Shown piece after piece: positions 47,868 through 57,680 of a stretch of 64,000 nucleotides of DNA. This stretch comes from Plebeiibacterium marinum (GTDB lineage Bacteria > Bacteroidota > Bacteroidia > Bacteroidales > Marinilabiliaceae). A program made the position numbers and the translations under genes. How positions within the stretch are numbered: position 1 is the stretch's first letter; each line of letters starts with the position of its first letter. The DNA lies in assembly GCF_026013615.1 (NCBI RefSeq), contig NZ_JAPDPI010000024.1, positions 21,744 through 85,743 on the forward strand, written 5' to 3'. The notes beneath the pieces are model-generated. The model saw only the letters and a program-made list of their open reading frames with translations, did no database searches and was not told where the DNA came from.

Positions 47868-50800
47868 ATGCAAGAAAGCAAAAATCATATTAAAGATAAA
47901 GTTGTAAGGGAATTCAAGTTGACAACGCTAGCGTTAAAAAATAAAACAACCGTTTTATTGTTAACACTTTCACTTGCAGTATTTGGTTTGGTATCTTATA
48001 ATACATTGCCTAAAGAACTTTTTCCAGAAGTGCAGTTCCCATGGATTATGGTGATGACTCCATATCCTGGAAATGCCCCTTTGGATATTGAGAACTTAGT
48101 TACCCGGCCTATTGAAAAGGAGTTGGAATCCATTAATGGGATTAAGGATATAAAATCCACTTCATCGCAGGGCTTTTCGTATATATTGGTTGTTTTTAAT
48201 ACTGATGTGGAAACCAAGGTGGCTTTGCAGGATTGTAAGGATGCGGTTGATGATGCAATGGATGATTTGCCGGATGATTTGCCTGCTGACCCTGTAGTTC
48301 AGGATATTGATGCTTCTGAATTTCCCATTATCAATATAAATCTTTCGGGCGATTATAGTATCGATGAATTGAAAAAGTATGGTGAGATACTGGAAGACAG
48401 GATAGAGGCCCTGCCGGAGATATCAAAGGTTGAGATTCAGGGGATTAATGAAAAGGAAATCCAGATTAATGCCGATCCGCTTAAAATGGCTGCCCATAAA
48501 ATTAGCTTTGGAGATATTGAGAGTGCTGTTGAATTTGAAAACATGAGCATTTCCAGTGGTGAAATTAAACTTGGGGATACCCGCAGGTCTATCCGTGCCT
48601 TGGGTGAGTTTACTACTGTTAAGGAAATGGAAAACATTATAGTCAAGAGTGAGGAAGGCAAAATTGTATACTTAAGGGATGTGGCTGAGGTTGTTGATGG
48701 CTATGAAGAACCTTCAACCATAACACGGTTAAACAAGGAGTCGGTAATCTCTATTCAGGTTGTTAAAAAAAGTGGCGAAAATTTATTGAATGCCACTGCT
48801 CAGATTGAAGATATTCTTGAAGAAGTAAAGGCAGAACATTTGTTTCCGGAGTCGCTTAAGATTACAACAACGGGTGACCAGTCAGATATGGTGAAGGCGC
48901 AGTTGAGCAGCCTTGAAAACAGTATGATCATGAGCGTATTGTTTGTGGTTGTGGTCTTGTTTTTCTTTTTAGGCACCCGCAATGCCCTTTTTGTTGGTTT
49001 AGCTATTCCCCTCTCCATGTTTTTATCATTTGTAGTGTTACAAATGATTGGCTATACCATTAATATGATGGTATTGTTTGGCTTAATTCTGGCTCTTGGG
49101 ATGCTTGTTGATAATGCCATTGTAGTTGTCGAAAATATATATCGTTTTGTGGATAAGGGGTATAAGCCGTTGGAAGCAGCAAGGTTGGCGGTAGGCGAGA
49201 TTGCTATTGCTATTATAGCTTCAACACTAACAACTTTGGCAGCTTTTTTTCCCCTGGTATTCTGGGATTCAATAATGGGAGAATTTATGAGGTATCTTCC
49301 AATTACACTGATTATTGTGCTTTCCTCTTCTTTGTTTGTTGCGCTTGTTATAATACCGGTGTTTTCCTCCATGTTTATCAAGCATTCAGATGAGGATAAA
49401 TTGCCGGAGAGTGCCTTAGTGTATCGGATTATCGCCATCCTTGTTGTACTTGGAACTTTGTTCTATTTGCTAGGTGTAAATGTTTTGGGGAGCTTGCTTT
49501 TTATTGCTGCCTTTGTTTCTTTAATGAACTTGTTGTTTTTTGCAAAGATTGGACTTTGGTTTAAAACCAGTTTCCTGGATTATCTGGAAAAGGTATATGT
49601 AAATTTTTTGACAGGTGCACTCAAAGGAAAAAGACCCAGGAATTTGTTGGTGGGTACATTTTTAATGTTGTTTTTAACTATTGCCTTTTACTTTGCACGA
49701 TCTCCCTTTGTGGTGTTTTTCCCGTCGGGAGATCCAAATTTTATAAATGTATTTGTTGAGTTGCCTGCCGGAACTCATATTACTGCAACAGATAAGTTTG
49801 CACAAAAGCTTGAAGATGACATAATAGAGTTGGTAAAACCGTATAAACATATTGTGAAATCGGTATTGACCAATATTGGTGATGGAGCAAGGTTGGAAGA
49901 TGACCTGGATTTTTCTACTCGGGATAATAAATGCCTGGTTACAGTTTCTTTTGTGGATTATGAGGATCGGGATGGTATTAATACGGCTGAGATATTAAAA
50001 CTGTTTAATGACAAGCTGACTTATAATTATCCGGGTGCCATATTTACCATTGATCGCGATCATGGCGGCCCGCCAACAGGAAAACCTATCAATATTGAAA
50101 TTTCAGGATATGATTTCGACCAGCTGATTCAGTTGTCAGATACTATTCAGTTTTTGATAGACAATGAGCGGATTGAAGGTATTGAAGGGTTGAAGGTAGA
50201 TTTGAATGTGAATAAACCTGAGATGATTGTGAGCATTGACAGGGAACGTGTTCGGCGTTTTGGTATGTCAACAGCCCAGGTGGCGAGTGTATTAAGGACA
50301 GCTTTGTTTGGCTCAGAGATCTCAGATTATAAAATTGGTGAAGACAAATACCCGATTCAGTTGAGGTTGGCCCGGCATTATAGGAATAGCGTATCTTCGC
50401 TCATGAACCAGAAAGTTATTTTCCGAAACAATATGGGACATCTTATGGAGGTGCCTGTGTCTTCGGTTGCTTCCTTTAAATACGAAACAACTTATGATGC
50501 TGTAAAAAGGATTGATTTAGACCGGGTAGTGACCTTGTATTCAAATGTTTTGGAAGGCTATAATGCTAATAAAGTTAATGGGGAGATAAAGGCTTTGCTT
50601 GAAGATTTTGATATGCCATCGGGTTATAAATATGAGTTTACCGGTGAGCAGGAGGAGCAAGCTGAGTCAATGGAGTTTTTATCTTTTGCTCTGGGGCTTG
50701 CCATAGTTCTGATATTAATCATCCTGGTATCTCAGTTTAACTCTATTGTAAAACCATTTATTATCATAGCCAGCGTGTTGTTTAGTACCATTGGCGTATT

Positions 50801-51290
50801 TGGTGGTTTGGCAACTTTTAAAATGGATTTTGTAGTTATTATGACAGGTATTGGAATTGTTTCTCTTGCCGGTGTGGTGGTTAATAATGCTATTGTACTT
50901 ATCGATTATATTGAATTGTTAAAGAGTCAAAGGCGAACGGAACTGGGATTGGAAGAAGGTACTTTCCTTCCGGTAGAAGTGGCTACAGAGTGCATTGTAA
51001 CGGCTGGTAAAACCAGGTTGCGGCCCGTATTGCTTACGGCAATCACTACAATTTTAGGGCTTTTCCCTATGGCAGTTGGTATTGATATTGACTTTGTTGG
51101 TTTGTTACAGAGTTTTAAGCCAAATATTAGTTTTGGCGGAGATATGGCTGCCATGTGGTCACCAATGTCGTGGACTGTAATATTTGGGTTAACCTTTGCT
51201 ACCTTTTTAACCTTGGTGATAGTCCCGGTTATGTATAGGATTGCAGTTTTAACCAAAAAGAGATTTCTGAAGTTGATGCATAGGAATTGA
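47868..51290 (+). CDS. Efflux RND transporter permease
   Basis: The 1140-residue inner-membrane proton-driven pump has two six-helix halves and two periplasmic domains. Recognisable parts are the N-terminal FPWIMVMTPYPGNAPLDIENLVTRPIEKEL, the helix-4 motif GLILALGMLVDNAIVVVENIYRF with its acidic pair, and the second-half LAGVVVNNAIVLIDYIELL. It is longer than AcrB (1049), mainly from an extra stretch at about 500-560. Substrates cannot be told. Confidence 0.94.
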   Translation: MQESKNHIKDKVVREFKLTTLALKNKTTVLLLTLSLAVFGLVSYNTLPKELFPEVQFPWIMVMTPYPGNAPLDIENLVTRPIEKELESINGIKDIKSTSSQGFSYILVVFNTDVETKVALQDCKDAVDDAMDDLPDDLPADPVVQDIDASEFPIININLSGDYSIDELKKYGEILEDRIEALPEISKVEIQGINEKEIQINADPLKMAAHKISFGDIESAVEFENMSISSGEIKLGDTRRSIRALGEFTTVKEMENIIVKSEEGKIVYLRDVAEVVDGYEEPSTITRLNKESVISIQVVKKSGENLLNATAQIEDILEEVKAEHLFPESLKITTTGDQSDMVKAQLSSLENSMIMSVLFVVVVLFFFLGTRNALFVGLAIPLSMFLSFVVLQMIGYTINMMVLFGLILALGMLVDNAIVVVENIYRFVDKGYKPLEAARLAVGEIAIAIIASTLTTLAAFFPLVFWDSIMGEFMRYLPITLIIVLSSSLFVALVIIPVFSSMFIKHSDEDKLPESALVYRIIAILVVLGTLFYLLGVNVLGSLLFIAAFVSLMNLLFFAKIGLWFKTSFLDYLEKVYVNFLTGALKGKRPRNLLVGTFLMLFLTIAFYFARSPFVVFFPSGDPNFINVFVELPAGTHITATDKFAQKLEDDIIELVKPYKHIVKSVLTNIGDGARLEDDLDFSTRDNKCLVTVSFVDYEDRDGINTAEILKLFNDKLTYNYPGAIFTIDRDHGGPPTGKPINIEISGYDFDQLIQLSDTIQFLIDNERIEGIEGLKVDLNVNKPEMIVSIDRERVRRFGMSTAQVASVLRTALFGSEISDYKIGEDKYPIQLRLARHYRNSVSSLMNQKVIFRNNMGHLMEVPVSSVASFKYETTYDAVKRIDLDRVVTLYSNVLEGYNANKVNGEIKALLEDFDMPSGYKYEFTGEQEEQAESMEFLSFALGLAIVLILIILVSQFNSIVKPFIIIASVLFSTIGVFGGLATFKMDFVVIMTGIGIVSLAGVVVNNAIVLIDYIELLKSQRRTELGLEEGTFLPVEVATECIVTAGKTRLRPVLLTAITTILGLFPMAVGIDIDFVGLLQSFKPNISFGGDMAAMWSPMSWTVIFGLTFATFLTLVIVPVMYRIAVLTKKRFLKLMHRN

Positions 51291-51316
51291 ATTCGACTAT
51301 GTATCATTATAAATTA

Positions 51317-51347
51317 AAAGGGGAAACAAAAAAGTTTCCCTTTTTTT
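51317..51347 (+). terminator. Rho-independent terminator after the RND operon
   Basis: A 7-base stem GGGAAAC/GTTTCCC with a six-A loop is followed by seven T. A weaker second hairpin, GGATT-AAA-AATCC and six T, lies at 51408-51426. Together they separate the efflux operon from mreC. Confidence 0.9.
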
Positions 51348-51485
51348 ATGAGTTTATAATCGTTTGTAAGCAAATAATACTGCTAAAAGACTAACTTTAC
51401 GCGTCGTGGATTAAAAATCCTTTTTTGATGCCATGTATTTAAGCAAAAAGTGGCAAAGTAAGTAAGTTAATAACATAACACATTA

Positions 51486-52313
51486 ATGAGGAATTTCTTA
51501 CATTTTATAATCAAGAATCATGTAGGTTTTTTGTTTGTATTTTTTGAATTGATTGCTTTTATATTGATAATAACCTTCAACCAAAACCAAAGGGCCATTT
51601 ATTTAAGTTCGTCATCAAGGTTTAGCGGAGGATTGTATGAAAGTGTAAGTAATATTGAAGAGTATTTTGTTTTAAAGAAAATCAATAAAGAACTTGCCAG
51701 TGAAAATGCATTTTTGCGTAGTCAGCTTCCCACATCTTTTTTGCAATCAAAAGATTATTTTACGTTGATAGGAGATACCAATACCACAACACAATATAAA
51801 TACCGTACTTGCAGGGTAATAAACAATACAATTCGCAAACACTTTAATTATATTACCCTAAGTAAAGGTTTTAAAGATGGAGTTAAGCCTGATATGGGGA
51901 TAATTTCTAATCGGGGAGTTATTGGTATTGTTATTAAGTGTACCGAAAACTTTAGTACTGCTTTATCGGTTTTAAATCCCCGCCTAAAAGTTTCTGCCAA
52001 ACTGAAGGATACGGATTTTTTCGGGTCGGTAAGCTGGGATAATAAATCCATACACCATGTTATTCTCGATGAAATCCCTGAACACGCCAATGTTCAACTA
52101 GGCGATCAGGTTGTTACGAGCGGGTATTCTTCTACATTTCCGGAAGGGATTTTAATAGGTACGGTGGAAAATGTGGAACACCCTGTTGGGGAGAGCTTTT
52201 TTAAGATCAAGGTTAAACTTAGTGTTGATTTTTCCAAATTGAATTTTGTGGAAATAGTGGAGAATATTTTTCAGGATCAACAATTGAAATTAGAGGAGGA
52301 GACCATAAAATGA
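51486..52313 (+). CDS. mreC: Rod shape-determining protein MreC
   Basis: MreC is the periplasmic scaffold of the elongasome. The 275-residue protein has an N-terminal membrane helix (about 12-30), a short coiled coil (about 50-75) and the beta-rich MreC core with RGVIGIVIKCTENFSTALSVLNPRLKVSAKL and LGDQVVTSGYSSTFPEGILIGTV. The stop overlaps the mreD start by 4 bases. Confidence 0.94.
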   Translation: MRNFLHFIIKNHVGFLFVFFELIAFILIITFNQNQRAIYLSSSSRFSGGLYESVSNIEEYFVLKKINKELASENAFLRSQLPTSFLQSKDYFTLIGDTNTTTQYKYRTCRVINNTIRKHFNYITLSKGFKDGVKPDMGIISNRGVIGIVIKCTENFSTALSVLNPRLKVSAKLKDTDFFGSVSWDNKSIHHVILDEIPEHANVQLGDQVVTSGYSSTFPEGILIGTVENVEHPVGESFFKIKVKLSVDFSKLNFVEIVENIFQDQQLKLEEETIK

Positions 52314-52828
52314 TAAGATTAATACCACGATATATATTTAATTTTTTCTTTTTTGTTTTATTGCAGGTGCTTATTCTCAATAAAATTGAATTCTCAGGGT
52401 TTATTAATCCATACTTATATGTACTGTTTGTTTTAACATTGCCATTTGAAACACCAGGATGGTTTCTGTTGGTCTTGGCAGGAGTTTTGGGTTTGAGCAT
52501 TGATATGTTTTCAAATACCCCGGGAATGCATATGGCAGCAACCTTACTGTTGGCGTATATTCGCCCCTATATCTTATTAAGGATTGCCCCCAGGGATGGA
52601 TATGAACCAGGTACTTTGCCAACGCCCTCTTTTTATGGTTTCCCATGGTTTTTTAAGTATGCCGTTATATTGGTGCTGATTCATCACTTCCTCTATTTTA
52701 TTATTGAAGCATTTTCATTTACCCATATCATTGAAATACTAGCACGAACTGTGTTTAGTACAGTTTTTACACTTGTGATTATGGGAGTAACATTGCTTTT
52801 TAATTATCAGAAACGCAAAAGGATTTAA
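52310..52828 (+). CDS. mreD: Rod shape-determining protein MreD
   Basis: The 172-residue protein has about five membrane helices. LPFETPGWFLLVLAGVLGLSIDMFSNTPGMH is the diagnostic segment of the family, with the Asp-rich GLxxDxF pattern. It overlaps mreC by 4 bases (ATGA) and lies 11 bases before mrdA. Confidence 0.9.
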   Translation: MIRLIPRYIFNFFFFVLLQVLILNKIEFSGFINPYLYVLFVLTLPFETPGWFLLVLAGVLGLSIDMFSNTPGMHMAATLLLAYIRPYILLRIAPRDGYEPGTLPTPSFYGFPWFFKYAVILVLIHHFLYFIIEAFSFTHIIEILARTVFSTVFTLVIMGVTLLFNYQKRKRI

Positions 52829-52839
52829 ATAAAAGTAGC

Positions 52840-54684
52840 GTGGAAAACATGAACAGAAGAACCATAGTTGTTGCCCTGATTTTTATTTCTGTTGGGATTG
52901 CGTTTTTAATCAAACTGTTTATATTACAGGTATACGACCCCTCATATAAGTATTCTGCTGAAAGTAATACCCGACGGGAAATTATAAACTACCCTGCTCG
53001 TGGGCTTGTTTTTGATAGGAATGGAAAACTAATTGTTTCTAACCAGGCCAATTACGATTTAATGGTTGTGCCCCGGGAATTAAAAAAGATGGATACGCTC
53101 AGTTTCTGCCGGGGGTTGAACATTTCGAAAGATGAACTGAAAGAGCTTTTCAGGGAGATGCGGTCTAAATTAAAGCGACGTAAAATATCATCAATAAAAC
53201 CTTCTGTGTTTTATAAACAGTTATCGGCCGAGCAGTATGGTTATTTGCAGGAGAAGCTTTATAAGTTTGATGGTTTTTTCGTGCAACGCAGAACCCTGAG
53301 AAAATACGAGTATCCTAATGCAGGGCATATACTGGGGTATATAGGTGAAGTAGGACAAAGTACAATAAATGAGGATGATTATTACATCACCGGTGATTAT
53401 CATGGTATTAATGGAATTGAATCGACTTATGAGAAATTTCTAAGGGGAAAAAAAGGATATGAATATGTTTTGGTAGATGTTCATGGTAGAGAAAAGGGTG
53501 CTTTTAGGGATGGGCATTTTGATATTCCGGCAGAGGCAGGAAAAGATATATCGCTCAGCATTGATATAGAACTTCAAAAATATGGTGAGGAACTCATGGC
53601 CAATAAAATTGGGTCTATTGTTGCTATTGAGCCGGCAACTGGTGAAATATTAACAATGATTTCGGCACCTACATATGACCCTTCGTTGTTTGTTGGGAAA
53701 AAGCGGGCCGCAAATTTTGCCACACTTAATCAGGATACTTTGATGCCCTTGTTTAACCGCCCAATTATGGCCTTGTATCCCCCGGGTTCTACTTTCAAGC
53801 CGCTGAATGCACTGATTGGCCTGCAGGAAGGTGTTATTACACCAGAATCTAAGTATGAATGCTATATGGGATACTCCGTTGGAAGTTTTCACTTGGGCTG
53901 CCATAGCCATTATAGTCCGCTTGATCTGAGACACTCCATATCAAATTCTTGTAATGCTTATTATTGCCATGTGTTCAGGAATATCATCGATCAATCTAAG
54001 AATTCTTCGGTTCAGGATGGTTTTGAGTTGTGGAAGAATTATCTGGTTCGGTTTGGTTTTGGTTATAAGTTGGGAGTAGATTTTGCCAATGAGAAGCGAG
54101 GTTTTGTTCCTAACCATAAAACATACGATAAAATATACAATAAAAGCTGGTCTTCGTTAACAGTGGTTTCGTTGGCTATTGGTCAGGGAGAGCTTTTGGC
54201 TACACCCATGCAAATTGCAAACCTGGGAGCTACCATTGCCAATAAAGGGAGGTTTTATACGCCCCATATCATAAAAGGGATTGAAAATGATACGATTCCG
54301 TCAAAGTATAAGACGATAAGGGAAACCAATGTGGATTCAACACACTTTCGTCCTATTATTGAAGGGATGGAACTGGCAGTTTGGGGTTCGGACGGCAATA
54401 CAGCCGGGATTGCACGAATACCGGATATAAGGATTTGTGGAAAAACCGGGACTGCTGAAAACCCACATGGTGAAGACCATTCAGTTTTTGTGGCCTTTGC
54501 TCCCAAAGAGGATCCTAAAATAGCTATTGCAGTTTACGTGGAAAATGGTGGGTATGGTTCCAGATATGCAGCACCAATAGCTAGTTTAATGGTTGAAAAA
54601 TATTTAAAAAACGAAATTCATCCTACCAGAAAGTGGTTGGAGAAAAGAATGTTGGAAGGAGATTTGATTCATGCCTCAGAATAA
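52840..54684 (+). CDS. mrdA: Penicillin-binding protein 2 (peptidoglycan DD-transpeptidase)
   Basis: PBP2 cross-links new peptidoglycan during elongation as partner of RodA. The 614-residue protein has one N-terminal membrane helix (about 8-27), a dimerisation domain with NYPARGLVFDRNGKLIVSN, and a transpeptidase domain with S317xxK320 (STFK), the SxN motif S370-C-N372 and the KTG motif at K535. The start is GTG 52840 or ATG 52849 (MNRRTIVV); either is possible. It overlaps rodA by 14 bases. Confidence 0.95.
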   Translation: MENMNRRTIVVALIFISVGIAFLIKLFILQVYDPSYKYSAESNTRREIINYPARGLVFDRNGKLIVSNQANYDLMVVPRELKKMDTLSFCRGLNISKDELKELFREMRSKLKRRKISSIKPSVFYKQLSAEQYGYLQEKLYKFDGFFVQRRTLRKYEYPNAGHILGYIGEVGQSTINEDDYYITGDYHGINGIESTYEKFLRGKKGYEYVLVDVHGREKGAFRDGHFDIPAEAGKDISLSIDIELQKYGEELMANKIGSIVAIEPATGEILTMISAPTYDPSLFVGKKRAANFATLNQDTLMPLFNRPIMALYPPGSTFKPLNALIGLQEGVITPESKYECYMGYSVGSFHLGCHSHYSPLDLRHSISNSCNAYYCHVFRNIIDQSKNSSVQDGFELWKNYLVRFGFGYKLGVDFANEKRGFVPNHKTYDKIYNKSWSSLTVVSLAIGQGELLATPMQIANLGATIANKGRFYTPHIIKGIENDTIPSKYKTIRETNVDSTHFRPIIEGMELAVWGSDGNTAGIARIPDIRICGKTGTAENPHGEDHSVFVAFAPKEDPKIAIAVYVENGGYGSRYAAPIASLMVEKYLKNEIHPTRKWLEKRMLEGDLIHASE

Positions 54685-56092
54685 TAGCTTATTAAAATCG
54701 GTAGATTGGGTTGTAGTAATTGTTTATGTAACCTTGGTGGCATTCGGTTGGTTTAATATTTATGCCGCAAATTATAACCCTGAAAATCCTGTATTGTTTG
54801 ATGTGGGAAGGGAATATGCAAAGCAGTTGTTGTGGATTGCTTTGTCGGGTGTGATTATATGGGTGATTTTTATGACCGACAGCAAATTTTATGTGGCATT
54901 TTCTTACTTTTTGTATGGACTGTCTGTGTTCCTGTTGTTTTCAGTTATTTTTTTAGGTAAAGAGATCAATGGTGCCAAATCATGGTTTGAGATTGGACCG
55001 GTTCGTTTTCAGCCGGTTGAACTTGCAAAAGTAGCAACAGCCTTAACCCTTGCACGGATCATGAGCCGGTACGATTTTTCATTTAAAAAAACTTCTAACC
55101 TTATGCGGGTTGGATTGATATGGATGTTGCCGGTAATCTGTATTCTGTTGCAAAATGATACTGGTTCGGCTTTGGTGTTTTTTATTATGGTATTGCCTTT
55201 TTACCGTGAGGGTTTATCAGGGAATGTATTGGTTTTTGCCTTGATTGGAGCTGTAGTATCGGTTTTAACTTTGGTATATCCCAATGTTATTATCCTGGCA
55301 ATTATCATTGCCAGTTGTTTTGTGTTTCTTGCTTTTAAGATACAATACAAATTTATTGGCTACGCATTGTTTTTTGGCATTATAGGTTTTTCGGTTTCCT
55401 ATATTGCATTTAAGGTGTTGGGCAAAGACATTCGTTTGGACCTTTTTACCCTTGTTGGAGCCATATTTATTTCTATATACCTGGCTATAAGTGGACTTAA
55501 TAAAAGGCTAAAGGCAATTTTGCCAGCCATAGTTTTTATGTGGGGGGCTATTGCTTTTACTATATCAACCGATTATTTTGTTGAGGAGATATTATCTGAA
55601 TACCAACGTAACAGGATCAATGTGTTGCTTGGTTTTAAGGATGATCCTTTGGGAGCTGGATATAATGTAAACCAATCTAAAATTGCTATAGGATCCGGAG
55701 GTTTTTTAGGCAAGGGGTACCTGGACGGGACACAGACCAAATTTGACTTTGTTCCGGAACAAAGTACGGATTTTATTTTCTGTACTGTTGGTGAAGAATG
55801 GGGGTTTGCAGGAACAGCCTTGGTTGTAGGGCTTTTTGTTTTCTTAATGATAAGGTTGGTTATACTTGCCGAGAAGCAACATTCGGTCTTTAGCCGGATT
55901 TATGGTTATTGTGTAGCTTCCATTTTTTTCTTTCATTTTTCAATTAATATTGGAATGACCATTGGGTTGGCTCCTGTTATTGGAATTCCCTTACCATTCT
56001 TTAGTTACGGAGGTTCTTCCTTATGGGGATTTACTACTTTGCTGTTCATTTTCCTGAAATTGGATACCAATAGAAGTGAATTAATCAGGTGA
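54671..56092 (+). CDS. rodA: Peptidoglycan glycosyltransferase RodA
   Basis: RodA polymerises lipid II into glycan strands for elongation. The 473-residue SEDS protein has about ten membrane helices, with GKEINGAKSWFEIGPVRFQPVELAK, the extracellular DFVPEQSTDFIFCTVGEEWGF loop and the C-terminal GIPLPFFSYGGSSLWGF. It starts inside the last codons of mrdA and ends the mreCD-mrdA-rodA operon. Confidence 0.95.
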   Translation: MPQNNSLLKSVDWVVVIVYVTLVAFGWFNIYAANYNPENPVLFDVGREYAKQLLWIALSGVIIWVIFMTDSKFYVAFSYFLYGLSVFLLFSVIFLGKEINGAKSWFEIGPVRFQPVELAKVATALTLARIMSRYDFSFKKTSNLMRVGLIWMLPVICILLQNDTGSALVFFIMVLPFYREGLSGNVLVFALIGAVVSVLTLVYPNVIILAIIIASCFVFLAFKIQYKFIGYALFFGIIGFSVSYIAFKVLGKDIRLDLFTLVGAIFISIYLAISGLNKRLKAILPAIVFMWGAIAFTISTDYFVEEILSEYQRNRINVLLGFKDDPLGAGYNVNQSKIAIGSGGFLGKGYLDGTQTKFDFVPEQSTDFIFCTVGEEWGFAGTALVVGLFVFLMIRLVILAEKQHSVFSRIYGYCVASIFFFHFSINIGMTIGLAPVIGIPLPFFSYGGSSLWGFTTLLFIFLKLDTNRSELIR

Positions 56093-56110
56093 TTTGTAAC
56101 AAATTTTTAT

Positions 56111-56310
56111 TAGTTTTGCCATCGATTTCGGCTATCGGTAATTAAAAGACTATAGTTCAATTACTTACTGTGTGATTCAATTGTAAGTGACGATTTGACT
56201 TATTTCGAAAATTTTCGTAATTTATAAGTCCGTCATTCCTGGTGTTGGGGCAACATCGTTCTAAAGTTATTAAGGATTTCCATCTCCTTTCGAATATGAG
56301 AGCTGGAAAT
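56111..56310 (+). promoter_or_regulatory. Hairpin-rich leader upstream of the KamA-like gene
   Basis: TAGTTTTG at 56111-56118 fits the -7 box, though its upstream TTTG is too close. Downstream come three inverted-repeat sets. The first is nested: GACG/CGTC (56189-56192, 56231-56234) around GACTTAT/ATAAGTC (56197-56203, 56224-56230) around the palindrome CGAAAATTTTCG (56206-56217). The second is TGTTG-GGG-CAACA (56243-56255). The third is ATTTCCATCTC with GAGA and TGGAAAT (56276-56286, 56298-56310). A structured RNA leader or an operator array is likely; no known riboswitch class was recognised. Confidence 0.5.
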
Positions 56311-56369
56311 GAATGCCCTTTTTCCAAATTGTTGATAGGCGTGTACGGTTATTAATTTTAAAAGAAAGC

Positions 56370-57680
56370 ATGATTATGATGAAGTATCAAACGTATTCGT
56401 TGCATAATTTTAAAAATATCCCGCAGATATCTCTGTTGTCAGAAGAGGATATTCTTAATATAGAAGTGGTTGGACATGTACTTCCTTTTAAAACCAACAA
56501 TTATGTAATTGATGAATTAATAGATTGGGAAAATTATCAAGAAGATCCCATGTTCATCCTAAATTTCCCACAAAAAGGTATGCTGCCTGTGGATGATTTT
56601 AACCATATGGCAACCTTGTTGAAATCAGGGGCCACTAAAGAAATCATCAGAGAAGAGGCTAATCTTATCAGGGAAAAACTTAACCCTCACCCTGCAGGGC
56701 AGTTAGAATATAATGTTCCTGAGTTGGATGGTGAAAAGTTACACGGAGTACAGCACAAATACCGTGAAACTATGTTGTTTTTTCCTACACAGGGGCAAAC
56801 GTGCCATGCTTATTGTACGTTTTGTTTCCGCTGGCCACAGTTTACCAATATGAATGAGCTTAAGTTCTCAATGAAAGAGGCTGATTCAATTGTGGGATAC
56901 ATAAAGCAGCACCCTGAAATAACAGACCTGTTGATAACCGGGGGAGATCCAATGGTAATGAAGGCTCATATATTTGATGCCTATATCACTAAAATATTGG
57001 ATGCGAATATTGAACATTTGCAAACAATCAGGATTGGATCAAAATCTTTGAGTTTTTGGCCATACAGGTACCTTACTGATCCTGATGCAGATGATATGAT
57101 TGCTGTTTTTGAGAAGATAACAAATGCAGGTAAAAATTTGTCTTTTATGGCCCATTTTAACCACCCAAGAGAATTGGAAACAGAAGTGGTTAAAAAGGCG
57201 GTAAAAAGAATCCGGGAAACAGGTGCTATTATCAGAACCCAATCCCCAGTTCTAAATCATATCAACGCACATGGTGATATTTGGGCTGATATGTGGAAAA
57301 AGCAGGTGAACCTTGGCATGGTTCCATACTATATGTTTATTGCCCGGGATACCGGTGCTCAGGAATATTTTGGGATACCTGTTGTAAAAGCCTGGAGTAT
57401 CTTTAGGCGTGCCTATACTCAGGTAAGCGGTATTGCCCGTACGGTTAGGGGGCCAAGTATGTCGTGTACTCCCGGAAAGATCAGGGTTGTGGGAGTGTCT
57501 GAGATTAAAGGAGAAAGGGTAATCACCCTTGAGTTTATCCAGGGTAGAAACAGTGATTGGGTAGCTCGTCCGTTTTTTGCCAAATATGATTGCAAGGCTC
57601 AGTGGATTGACGACCTGAACCCGGCATTCGGTATGGAAAACTTTTTCTATGAAGAAGAGTTAGGCGAAATTCTGCTATAG
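56370..57680 (+). CDS. KamA-family radical SAM protein (lysine 2,3-aminomutase-like)
   Basis: The start at ATG 56370 is chosen because an A/G-rich stretch (AAAAGAAAG) precedes it; ATGs at 56376 and 56379 are alternatives, and an upstream ATG at 56313 falls in the leader hairpins. From 56370 the protein is 436 residues. The radical SAM cluster motif is C145-HAY-C149-TF-C152, and LLITGGDP matches KamA's SAM-contacting GGDP. The PLP-lysine segment PGGGGK of true lysine aminomutases is replaced by SCTPGK (K370). It may act on another substrate or without PLP. It probably forms a single-gene transcript. Confidence 0.85.
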   Translation: MIMMKYQTYSLHNFKNIPQISLLSEEDILNIEVVGHVLPFKTNNYVIDELIDWENYQEDPMFILNFPQKGMLPVDDFNHMATLLKSGATKEIIREEANLIREKLNPHPAGQLEYNVPELDGEKLHGVQHKYRETMLFFPTQGQTCHAYCTFCFRWPQFTNMNELKFSMKEADSIVGYIKQHPEITDLLITGGDPMVMKAHIFDAYITKILDANIEHLQTIRIGSKSLSFWPYRYLTDPDADDMIAVFEKITNAGKNLSFMAHFNHPRELETEVVKKAVKRIRETGAIIRTQSPVLNHINAHGDIWADMWKKQVNLGMVPYYMFIARDTGAQEYFGIPVVKAWSIFRRAYTQVSGIARTVRGPSMSCTPGKIRVVGVSEIKGERVITLEFIQGRNSDWVARPFFAKYDCKAQWIDDLNPAFGMENFFYEEELGEILL

